Below, piece after piece: positions 1 through 8,097 of a stretch of DNA of 10,232 nt (position 1 is the stretch's first letter; each line of letters opens with the position of its first letter). The translations under genes were made by a program, and so were the position numbers. The notes under the pieces were generated by a model. The model saw only the letters and a program-made list of their open reading frames with translations, did not search any database and was not told where the DNA came from. The stretch is from Phlegmacium glaucopus (taxonomy: Eukaryota; Basidiomycota; Agaricomycetes; Agaricales; Cortinariaceae). Location: positions 1 through 10,232 of the forward strand of contig MU130482.1 in NCBI GenBank assembly GCA_015039465.1, given 5' to 3'.

Positions 1-411
1 GCTGCAGCCATACCACCAACGTTCCTTTGAAGTAGTCTAAGTTTTATCGCTGATCTTATTCTCAACATGATTACTGACAGTACTATGTTTTCAATCGGAG
101 GCAGATAAACACCTCTCAAAGATAACAAATCTCACGGATATCCCGTAGCCATACCACCAGCATTCCTTTGAAGTATTCTATAGTTCTATCCGACTGATCT
201 TATTCTCAACATGATTACAGACAATATATTTTCAATCGGAGGCCGATAAACACCTCTCAAATATAACAAATCTCACGGATATGCTGTAGCCATACCACCG
301 ACATTCCTCTGAAGTATTCTATAATTCTATCACTGATCTTACTCTCAACATGATTGCGGGGCAGTGTATTTGCAATCGGAGGTGGATAAACACCCCTCAA
401 AGATAACAAAT
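1..411. repeat. 141-bp tandem repeat, nearly three copies
   Basis: Three head-to-tail copies are visible. The landmark GCCATACCACC recurs at 7, 148 and 289, giving a constant period of 141 bp. Other landmarks keep the same spacing: TTCTCAACATGATT, CAATCGGAGG, and GATAAACACC followed by TCAA. The first copy is joined at the window edge, so the array probably extends further left. The third copy stops near 411, about 18 bp short of full length, where the sequence after ATAACAAAT changes. Copies differ by scattered substitutions and short indels. No coding capacity is seen. It could be a satellite array or the internal repeat of a larger element. Confidence 0.93.
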
Positions 412-1604
412 GCGCCACACATAACGAATACTTGACATCCGAGTCTACAATGGTCTTCTTATTGTCATGGAACTCCGTTTTATCTTTTGGTCACCCTTTT
501 ATAACAGCCGCTATATCGAATACTATCACTATAAAAGTCTGTCACAACGTTTGCTTTATTTTTCTACCATGGCGACGCCCATCTATCATGGCCCCGGGCC
601 CCGATAACTTGCATGTTGGTTGCCTTGATATAATGATTCTCTACAAGCATATCCCAACGCTTGCCTAATTTTTATACCAGACAGGCGCCGCTTAGTATAC
701 GACCTACCGCAGCACGCTGCTTGACACGTTCCCGAATGCTCCCTCTCTCATAATCCCCAGTGCCATCATCTTCTTGATAGCGCAGCATGCCGCAATCGCC
801 ACCATACAGGAAGTCTCGATGCTTGCTTGATTCATAGGCCTGATCGTGACTGCCAGCCTGATAAGACCTATTCACTTTCAATTGACCTCGATAACTTCAA
901 CGCCTTACTTATTTCACGTTAATGAAACATCGCACGCAGCAAACGTAACGCCAACGACATCCAGAAGGCTTCGCAACTAAAATACCCAGACGTTTCGTTT
1001 CGTCATTTCCTGAAACCGTTGGGTCATTTTTCTAGCTCGAAATTCAAATTCCCATTCGCCTGACCACATTGATGTTGCAACTGCGGATCGAAACCGCCGA
1101 GACCGATGGCCTCCTATGTTATCAAGGGAAAACGTGGATGGCCATGGGCATCTTTCATAATAGCGAGTTCTTGAATATAAAGTGTTCTTCTTTGCTTAAG
1201 GTTCAAGTTTCTTTTTGGGTTAAAGTTTCTGGTCGTTTCCTAAAACCCTGGTGTTTCGCCTTATAGTTGCTTGCATGGAGTCGTGTGTTTGTTCTGGATG
1301 ACAGCGAAACTAGGTAAATTAAGCATGCCATAGTTCGCTACGAGATTTCAAGGCTGTCAGACGATACTCTTCCAAACGCTGCAATAGATCGGAGGTCCGA
1401 TGTCAAAAAAATGATGCTTTGCACTTCAGTGCTAACGTGAGGAGCAAAGTAACCCTTCTAGGCATCACATACAAAGCCCCAACATGCAGAAAAGAGTGTT
1501 GTGGTAATGGGCCACCAGGAATTTGGCCACGCTAGGAGTCCCGAGTCAGAAATTTAATAATTCGTACAAGACTTCAATTAAACAACCTTTGCTCACTGTA
1601 ATGT
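412..1604. other. gene-free stretch between the tandem repeat and the amidohydrolase pseudogene
   Basis: Only short unrelated open frames (under 80 codons) occur on either strand, and none shows a recognisable motif or a coherent intron-exon pattern. The one structure seen is a weak internal duplication near 511-690. The right end is the downstream flank of the minus-strand amidohydrolase pseudogene. I see no RNA gene here. Confidence 0.6.
511..690. repeat. degenerate direct duplication, spacing about 110 bp
   Basis: The segment around 511-578 resembles the one around 622-690. The best-conserved cores are 545-569 and 655-679 (CAACG, TTGC, ATTTTT and TACCA in the same order, about 21 of 25 positions matching by eye). 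The upstream parts also align loosely through ATAT, AAT and CTAT/CTA blocks. This looks like an old tandem duplication. It is unrelated to the 141-bp unit as far as I can see. Confidence 0.4.
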
Positions 1605-3189
1605 TTATACGCAGCAAATGTTTCGGAAACAGCAAACCCCTAGAACCTCCTGACCATCTCGCTTGTGTATCTTACCACCTTTCATCATAAATTTGACCCC
1701 ATCCACTAGTGCTCTCTCAAATTCCTCCACCGTCCCATCCAACTTACCTTCAATCCCAATCAAATCGCCTGCCCATCCAGGACAGATAAGGCCAAATGAC
1801 CACCCCTGTCCAAAATATTACCCTGAACCAAATCGCTCGTCGGCAGGTTCGTAACATTCCGTATACGTCTGTCTCCTTCGCCTCCCTCCCACTCCATCCC
1901 TCTTACGCATTTCCACCCACCATACGTCGCCCAACTGAGGACGTTATCCCATGGTGCACCAAGCTGACGCATAAGTACTAATTCAAGCGCGTTTGCGCCA
2001 TGAGGAAAAACGCCTATATCACCACCACAAGCAATGTTCTCCATTCCGATTCTGAGGTCTTAAGAAAACGACATCTTGCATCTTTCCCAAGTCTTTCGGC
2101 TTTCGGCCGAACCTGATAACGCCGTGGTATAATAAGCAGCAAGTGTTGGGACCCAAATGGTCGTTCCGTTCGCTTTGACAAGTTTTCGAAGGAGATTCTT
2201 GCTGTTGTCCTCTATGTCATAGTTTTCTGAGCCGTGTTCGATGCTGTCGACGCCAGGGTCCAGGAGTGTGTCAATTGAGCAGGATGTATTAGCATGGGCA
2301 GCTACTTTCACCCCTCTTGCATGAGCTGTCGCAATGATAGTTGAGAGTTCTTCAGTATTAAAAGTTGCGATGGATGCGGCGCCGACCGCAGGAAAAACAT
2401 CTCCCATACGTGAACGGCAACGGTAATCTACCTCAGATGAGATTCTACAATCGACGGGTGCCTCGAGTGTTTTCTGCTTACCTGCGTAGACCTATATATA
2501 AAGAATGTTAATTGCAGTCGAATTTCATAGAGACGAAGGAAGCTACTCACTTTAATCCAATCAGCGCCACCGCCAATCTGCTTCCTCACTTCACGTACGC
2601 ACGCATCTACTCCATCCACTGATTCCGCTCCTTTGATACCATCAATGCCCTCCTGGGCAGGATAAAGGGTACTTTTCGGCCCTATAGGTTGAAGATAGTT
2701 CATACAAGGGGTTCTGACCACGAATCATATGAAGGTTCACCATACGATCCCGTAGAAATCAAAGCACGAGTTGCACAGTAATATCTAGGCCCAGGGATGA
2801 GAGCGTTTCTTCCGCAAAGACATTTCCTCAACCCAATATCTGAATCGAAGGCTCCCTCAGTACCGAGATCCCTAAAACATGAATATTGAGACTTTGAGGA
2901 AATCATACGAAATATATAATGGTAAAACTTGCAGGTGTTGGCCATTGCTCCGCATGGCATATACGAGTCCTTCCGTTGTTTATTGCTTGAACCGTGAGGA
3001 TACCATAGGTTTTCTGACATCTCAGAAGGTCCATAAGAGTACATCATTCTTGACTGCGAACGACTGGGTACAACTTCATCATGGCGTATCGTTGTCGTCA
3101 AAGACGCTTGCGTAATACCACCCTAATTCAAAATCATTGGTCGAAAAAGGCTTTCGCAGTCAATGTTGAGGCTTACCAATTCCGAAACG

Positions 3190-3627
3190 TTAGATTCTTC
3201 TTAGCCCTCTGAATCTTCGAGCATCGTCTTGTGCCATCTGAATAGATTCCTTCGTACGCTGTTCAATACAGTTAATAGAAGTTAGGGGGCGCCAGAATAT
3301 GGTACATACAATAAGTCAAAACGGAGAAGGCCAGCTTGTCAAGTTGCTTCAGAAATCTTCGCTTCCATGTGTATTTCAGCTGCATGAAGGGCGTTTGTTT
3401 TCATAGTGTACTAAAAAAATCACCAATATAAATTTCAGAATGAGCAGATAACACGAAAGGGAGAAGGACAAAAACTAACAAACGCTTACCACTAATTGCT
3501 TGGATAACATCTTGTGATTGTTTGAACATCCCGCATCGAAGGTACAACCATAATATCCAGATCCTCTAATGTTCCAATTTCATTATACCGATGCAGTCTG
3601 AGCAATCTTGGCTAGCGTGTCACCTTT
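3190..3627 (-). pseudogene. possible remnant of another intron-containing gene inside intron 2
   Basis: Two segments have good fungal intron signals. One is 3489-3411 (79 nt, GTAAGC donor, T-rich run then AG). The other is 3309-3259 (51 nt, GTATGT donor, CTAAC and TAACTG branch-like motifs, AACAG acceptor). Upstream of them, 3627-3598 translates to KGDTLAKIAQ, which resembles the start of a LysM carbohydrate-binding domain. After a one-base shift an open frame with EIGTLEDLDIM follows. Downstream frames contain KQLDKLAFSVLTY before the 51-nt intron and KESIQMAQDDARRFRGLRR after it, ending in a stop at 3190-3192. The pieces do not join in one frame, so this is at best a decayed fragment. The LysM suggestion rests on about ten residues and is weak. 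Confidence 0.28.
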
Positions 3628-3731
3628 AGATATTCTCTCTTGATGATCTCGACAACAGATATAAGCCGAGATACTTTACTCGACAGCGCGACAATTGAAG
3701 ATACAAAGGACAGCGTTGTATACAGACCAAA

Positions 3732-3842
3732 CAATAAACAACACGTGATTTCTATCACGGGAGATGCCGGCTACTGAACCATTACATTTTGAAAACAGGA
3801 CCTGCGACGTAAAGAACGATTCCCTAAAGGGGACTCGTAACA
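3732..3842 (-). repeat. dispersed repeat fragment, copy A (possible LTR remnant)
   Basis: On the minus strand this begins GTTACGAGTCCCCTTTA (3841-3825). The same 17 bases occur on the plus strand at 6993-7009. The match continues in degraded form: TCGTTCTT follows in both, then a TTTT-containing stretch, then CCGG, CCGTGAT and CACGTG in the same order. It lies in the oversized intron of the amidohydrolase. The TGTTACGAG-like beginning is reminiscent of fungal gypsy LTR termini, but no matching second terminus or reverse transcriptase was found. Confidence 0.5.
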
Positions 3843-4364
3843 AACGATGCTTAGAGCTACGGTATTGTCTGCCGAGTAACGAACGACGTACCTCACCGTT
3901 GTAAATCCAGCTAACAATGTCCTCCGAGCATGCACTGTGGCTCTCACTGTTCGTTCCGCCAGACTTTCCTGGGTTAACTGATCCCTCCCACGACTTCTCA
4001 GAGTACGGATGAAGGAATACTGGTTATTGGATAAATTCAGCCACCTGTCGATTGAGGTCGCCACAAGTCAAAAGGAGAGCTCATAATGTACATGGACATC
4101 GATCAAGCCAGGTAATATAACTAGATGGCTGAGGTCAATCTTGATTATCTCAATGTTCTGCCCGTATTCGTTTTCCGAAGCCTCCACTTCTAGTTTTGAT
4201 TTCACATCGAGCACAATACCCAGATCGCGGTCAACAGTAATGACTTGATTTGAAGCGAGTGTCCGTCTGGGAGGATCAAATAGTTGCCCTGCAAGTATTT
4301 GGTAGACTCGCTTAGTTGGAGGACTCGAGGACGCTGAGGAATGAGCCGACTTGGTAGAAGTCAT

Positions 4365-4969
4365 CTGTTCATCGTGCGCAGCAAGTAGCCAGCAATGCGG
4401 AATTACTATTGGAACTCCGATGAAAAGATACGCTCTGAGGCTGGCTGTTCCATGTACATTCGAATGGCATTAGGTTCCTTCCTACCTTCCTTCCATTCAC
4501 AAATCAGAAACTATTGCAAAGAAATGCCTGCAGAGGACAAAGTCGACCAAAATACTTGTTAAATCGTATGCTTACACTAGTATAATACGAACAAGGAAAA
4601 TTGAGCGAATGCAAGGTTGGGCTTTCCAAAGGAACTGACATAGCGAATCGATAGTTGAGCCTAGGCTCCATCAATGAAACAAGACCTGAACGCACTCAGT
4701 GTCGATTATCTATTAATGAAAGCCATAACTGCCCACGAGAAGATAAACATTCAGTCCGAAGAGAAGACCAGAGTCGCCAGGTGCCCTGAAACCTATGCAA
4801 ATTCCAAGGCGTCAGGTTTCACTGACTCTCAGCAAACGCGAGATGGAAAAGGGGGGAGGGACATACAACGCTCTTTTTGAAAAAAAATCTCCAGCCGATT
4901 TGCACCTCTAGGCGGCCGGCACCATACATATATAGCTTAAAATAGTTGTGTAGCAGATCCAGTCACTGG
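4365..4969. other. gene-free stretch upstream of the amidohydrolase
   Basis: This would contain the promoter of the minus-strand amidohydrolase, but no clear TATA box is seen. An ATG ten bases before the chosen start opens a frame of only three codons (ATG AAC AGA, then TGA), which overlaps the chosen start codon. A short CCTT-rich tract lies near 4480-4496 and a poly-purine run near 4849-4860. The direct repeat copy at 4858-4880 and the left end of the TIR element follow. No gene was recognised. Confidence 0.5.
4858..4880 (+). repeat. direct repeat unit outside the left TIR
   Basis: GGGACATACAACGCTCTTTT here matches GGGACATACGACGCTCTTTT at 5403-5422 at 19 of 20 positions. The two copies sit outside and just inside the left terminal inverted repeat, about 545 bp apart. 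They may mark an older duplication or insertion event around the left arm. The matching part is short, so coincidence cannot be wholly excluded. Confidence 0.5.
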
Positions 4970-5388
4970 CCAGGTTCCGAGATGACGAAATGTCACCGGT
5001 CACAGAGCCTAGCGCTTATCTTGATGCAGCGGCCGCGGCCTTCAAAAAAGGGACATCGATCAAGTTCTGTTTTAGAAAAGGTCAATTCAGTTCCCATTTT
5101 TGGACTGACTTTGTTGTCACCAGCACCTCCTGACCAGTCCCATCCAAGTAAGATTGCATTGATTGATACGCAGAAATACTACAATACATCGGAAACGTCT
5201 GTGGGTGTACCACTGGCATGCAACCGACATGGATATTTTGATTGTATTGTTCTGAACAATACTAACAGTTTGTAATGGACCCGATTTCAGGGAAACGGAC
5301 CTGACAATGATATTCACCGTCGCGTACGGTATAGGGTATAGGGTATCATGTCCTCTGACATCGAAGATATCGAACGTTCAGTGCATGC
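4970..5388 (+). repeat. left terminal inverted repeat
   Basis: From the outer end inward it holds a near-palindromic TGTCACCGGTCACA block (4991-5004), a GC-rich AGCGGCCGCGGCC block (about 5029-5041), a conserved AGGTCAATTCAGTTCCCATT block, a 19-nt palindrome (5244-5262), a short TATAGGG triplication (about 5330-5347) and the inner end GTTCAGTGCATGC. All of these recur in inverted order in the right arm. A short open frame that crosses it has no recognisable motif and is not treated as a gene. Confidence 0.88.
5244..5262. repeat. perfect 19-nt palindrome in the left TIR
   Basis: GTATTGTTC and GAACAATAC are exact reverse complements separated by a single T. The same palindrome is present at the mirrored place in the right TIR (8224-8242). 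Preservation of both arms while surrounding bases have diverged suggests a protein-binding site, for example for a transposase, but this is inference. Confidence 0.75.
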
Positions 5389-5402
5389 GCCGGACCTGAT
5401 AA

Positions 5403-5427
5403 GGGACATACGACGCTCTTTTACTGA
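5403..5427 (+). repeat. direct repeat unit inside the left TIR
   Basis: This is the partner of the 4858-4880 copy, beginning GGGACATACGACGCTCTTTT. It starts 15 bp inside the inner end of the left TIR. No equivalent is seen next to the right TIR. Confidence 0.5.
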
Positions 5428-6992
5428 CTTCACTTTGGTACTTCACACACTTCAAATAGCCGCTGCCGTTTACTTCAGCACTAAACGTGATGACGGTCCG
5501 CAAATAAAAGGAGTTTCGTACCCAAACATTGCGGGGTGCGATCTCGGAGTTACTGAAACTTGAATTAGCGATATATGGTTCTTGATAACCCCGAAGATGG
5601 CAACAATAACCAGTAGCAGTAAACCCTCAGAGGTTCTGGTACTAGAAGAACCGACTAGAATCACCCCAAAGATGGAGATCTGTGAAGCGACATCAGGGGT
5701 TTCACAATTTGCCTTTTTCCGCTTGTGCAAAGGGAATTCAACTTTTGGAAAACCCGCAACAAGTCAAAAGTGTCAGGACTGTCAGGTGCCCAAACTAAAG
5801 AAAAAAGGTGGAAATTCAGTCATAAAAATAGTGCTAATTTTTTAACTTGTCATAGTAGGCACAAACAAAAATCGGACAAAGTAAACTACTCTGTGAACTT
5901 AGTGATGCCACTGATGCGGTCCTCTCTGCACACGTTTACGACAACTTGACCCCATAAACTGGCACTTGCTTGTTTTCTAGTGGGAATGCGGAACTCGGGC
6001 CTCTGGAATCTCCTCACGACTACCCCCCCAATAATAATCTCTCTGGGATTCAAAGAGATGTGTTCCCGCTTTTCAAATAACTTGAGAAGTTGAGAGAGAC
6101 CTCTCGACTAGCATTTTGAGTCCAGAGCGGAATAATGGCGCTCTCGTTTTGCTTATTTCAACAACAGAATACGAAGGAGAACTCAGAAGATCGCCTACTA
6201 TGCGATGTTTCGCCAATTCATTCGTCGTAAGTCATCCCCTCAACGACACATCCTCGCACACCACTCACTCCTCTGGACTCTAATTCGAGTCATCCTCCGA
6301 TCCTCGGATTCGAAACGTTATGACACCGTCAGCAACTACGGCCTTTGTCATATTCGGATCCTGATGGTTGACAATACCGCCTTACGGTATGATATCGATT
6401 CAGCCACTGGCACTCACTCATTCGTACATCCATTGATTTCGTCAGAAAAGGGTCTGTCCGTATACCGACATGCGCCAATCTTATTGAATAAAATTCACAT
6501 TTGGAGATAATTCTTTGAACTTTATTCTGTCAAAACGTCGCCGTTAATGTCCTATATACACAGGACGATATCAGCCGCCACCAGACCAAGGTCCTGGTAA
6601 GTTTACCCATACACAGCTCAAGCGTCAAAGGAGGTTGCTTTATGTGTCAATGCATGTCAGGTAAGTAACCGCAAGCCTCCGTCGTCGTCAAGAGAACGTG
6701 AGACTCGAATCGTCTATGCCGCACTGACATCCCTCCAACATCCAGGCCTAACTGGTAACCTGGACGTCTGGGCGTGGTCCGCTGTCCAGTACTCAGAAGT
6801 TCACACACCTTACTGCTATGTTTAGCGCTTTACCTTACCTCATTGCTATGTTTAGAACAAACGCCGTCCCAGTGCACCGTCATGCTCGTGATGCCCTTCC
6901 AAAAATCAGATGGTCCAATCTTCGAACTTCGTTTTCAGAGGAACTACCTTTGTCACAGGGAAAAAGAAACACGGGCATGAATATCTGATAGG

Positions 6993-7110
6993 GTTACGAG
7001 TCCCCTTTATATGGGCTCGTTCTTATAAGCGGGACTTTTAAGGTAACCCTCGACTCGGCTCGAGTGTCCGGTAACTTCCGTGATTGCACGTGATGATGGT
7101 ACATGCCACG
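6993..7110 (+). repeat. dispersed repeat fragment, copy B (possible LTR remnant)
   Basis: This is the inverted partner of 3732-3842: an exact 17-base match GTTACGAGTCCCCTTTA at 6993-7009, then TCGTTCTTATAAGCGGGAC, then CCGG, CCGTGAT and CACGTG in the same order as in copy A. A TTATAT and a TATAAG motif, and further on AAAATAAATGCCCG (7159-7172), would fit an LTR promoter region. No target duplication or matching 3' terminus was found, so the LTR reading is tentative. Confidence 0.5.
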
Positions 7111-7621
7111 TGGAGCGATGGCCCTCACCCACATGTCATTTTGAAGGGAAAAAAACCATAAAATAAATGCCCGTTCGCCCTCCGCCACGGGGATTGTACA
7201 ACAAGGAAAACATTTCAAGGTGACTTCTTTCAGCACTTAGGTAACTAAAGGGCTAAACCACGCTTGTAGACCGTCCAGACGGGGAAGGATGAATGGGTTA
7301 GACGGACTATTATTATCGGAGCCGTAAGCCTCCTGGTCATTCATACCATTGAAGTTTCATAAACAAAGACTAAGGCCTCACACAGGAGTCATGTGGCGTT
7401 TTTCGCAAAAAATATTCATAGACTTTCAAAATAAATAAATCCAGACAGCGCATATTTTTCAAGACTTAAGAGGGGAGACAGAGAGTCAACACAATGCTAC
7501 ATGACAGATATGAACTCAAACCGAAACTGACTCCAGGTGAACCAGATGGCAGAAACTACATCTAGAACTGGGTGTTAGTTTTACGGTCAATTGGGTTGAT
7601 CAGGACTAGCAACGGGTTGCG

Positions 7622-7670
7622 CATTTGATAATCGATGTCTTTGATGTCAGAAGACGTGATAAGTACCCTA
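7622..7670 (+). repeat. third, diverged copy of the TIR inner end
   Basis: CATTTGAT, then GTCTTTGATGTCAGAAGACGTGAT and ACCCTAATA, aligns with 8110-8149 of the right TIR (CATTTGATGTCTTCGATGACAG and onward), with about 7-base and 4-base insertions. It lies in the same orientation as the right arm and about 450 bp inside it. It suggests a partial duplication or a nested relative of the element. Confidence 0.6.
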
Positions 7671-8097
7671 ATATCAGATCCAATTCCCATCGTAGGCGTG
7701 TCGGTATATTGTATTCGCATACACCTATTAATCCGCTCTGTCAGCTCATGTCAGCTGGTGCCCAAGGACAAAAACGGAATTTAATTCAAGTTGGTGCAAG
7801 TCGGATTGCCGACAACCTGAAATGCGATTTATGCTTGAAGCTTGATCGATTGCTTGTCACGAAGATTTGCTAAACGAAGAACATTAATATCGAGGTTTTT
7901 TGTTTCTATCAGCACATTCGAAAATTTGATTCTTATCCTTCTTGCATCCTTCCAGGTTGTCACCCTCATTCTTTATGGATCAGAAGGGGCAGGTCAGCCG
8001 CCAGCTCCATACATCGAAGCCGTGTGTATGTTTAGTATTTGTGCATATAGCAGTAGTGATGTCACTGTAGTACGTTGGTAGTCAACTTGTGACTAGT

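Larger units (their letters stand above)
2872..3891 (-). other. oversized intron 2 of the amidohydrolase, likely holding an insertion
   Basis: The coding sequence splits within an AGG codon: FTTVR ends at 3892 before a GTACGT donor, and DLGTEGAF resumes after a TTTTAG acceptor at 2873-2872. The frame is restored exactly when the 1,020 nt between are removed. Every other measurable intron in the gene is 54-59 nt, so roughly 950 nt of extra DNA is inferred. The segment contains a repeat shared with the TIR element interior (3732-3842) and two smaller intron-like pieces in the same orientation (3411-3489 and 3259-3309). I could not define insertion ends or a target-site duplication. Confidence 0.7.
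1605..4364 (-). pseudogene. broken metal-dependent amidohydrolase (imidazolonepropionase-like)
   Basis: The family hydrolyses C-N or related bonds in cyclic or amide substrates using one or two metal ions; the substrate here cannot be told. Reading from the ATG at 4364, the metal-site motifs appear in family order: HxH in PGLIDVHVH (residues 91 and 93, near 4086-4094), the lysine of GGADWIK (2551-2553), the histidine of VAAHAN (2294-2296), the histidine of SIEHGSE (2234-2236) and the aspartate of ACGGDIG (2018-2020). Best exons are 4364-~4086, 4019-3892, 2871-2741, 2681-2551, 2491-2482 and 2427-1605. Introns 3, 4 and 5 are 59, 59 and 54 nt with GT-AG ends; intron 2 is about 1,020 nt. Lesions: no GT donor in the phase needed after HVH; a one-base frameshift at 3983-3985; a TAA at 2060-2062; a frame change near 1799-1804, after which SFGLICPGWAGDLIGIEG continues to a stop at 1605-1607. 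The reconstructed length, about 490 residues, fits the family. Sequencing or assembly error is the main alternative to a pseudogene. Confidence 0.88.
5389..8097. other. interior of the TIR element, no recognisable gene
   Basis: All open frames are short and none has a domain motif I recognise. The longest (plus strand, 6205-6510, 101 codons) has ordinary random-like composition. Small structures seen are: a direct repeat of ACCCC, AAGATGG near 5587 and 5664; a GGTTCT/AGAACC inverted pair near 5633-5653; a duplicated TTGCTATGTTTAG-like motif (about 6813 and 6842); GT-rich splice-like motifs near 6597-6670; two CACGTG boxes at 7087-7092 and 7111-7116; and a CCGTCCAGACGG palindrome near 7271. 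A degraded dispersed repeat (from 6993) and a third copy of the TIR inner end (7622-7670) are listed separately. Confidence 0.6.

Noticed and set aside
1..411. CRISPR-like reading of the regular repeats
   Set aside because: The period is 141 bp with similarity along the whole unit and no unique spacers, and the window is eukaryotic. It is a plain tandem repeat.
1380..1480. Inverted TGATGC/GCATCA and CTTTGC/GCAAAG pairs, considered as a structured RNA
   Set aside because: Stems are only six base pairs with no further pairing support.
1840..1860. GGTTCGTAAC-like sequence resembling a tRNA T-loop
   Set aside because: No acceptor stem, D-arm or anticodon arm fits around it, and it lies inside the amidohydrolase reading frame.
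5330..5347. TATAGGG repeats in the TIR (CCCTATA on the other strand), somewhat like a telomere repeat
   Set aside because: Only two to three units, not the TTAGGG sequence usual in these fungi, and placed within a TIR present in both arms.
5470..5730. 86-codon minus-strand frame with a hydrophobic LLLLVIVAIFGVI stretch that could look like a membrane segment
   Set aside because: The hydrophobic run comes from a locally repeated sequence (ACCCC...AAGATGG units) and there is no start context or homology. It is treated as chance.
6205..6510. 101-codon open frame inside the TIR element (plus strand)
   Set aside because: No recognisable domain, no coherent extension through introns, and composition like translated noncoding DNA. 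Nothing supports it as a transposase or cargo gene.
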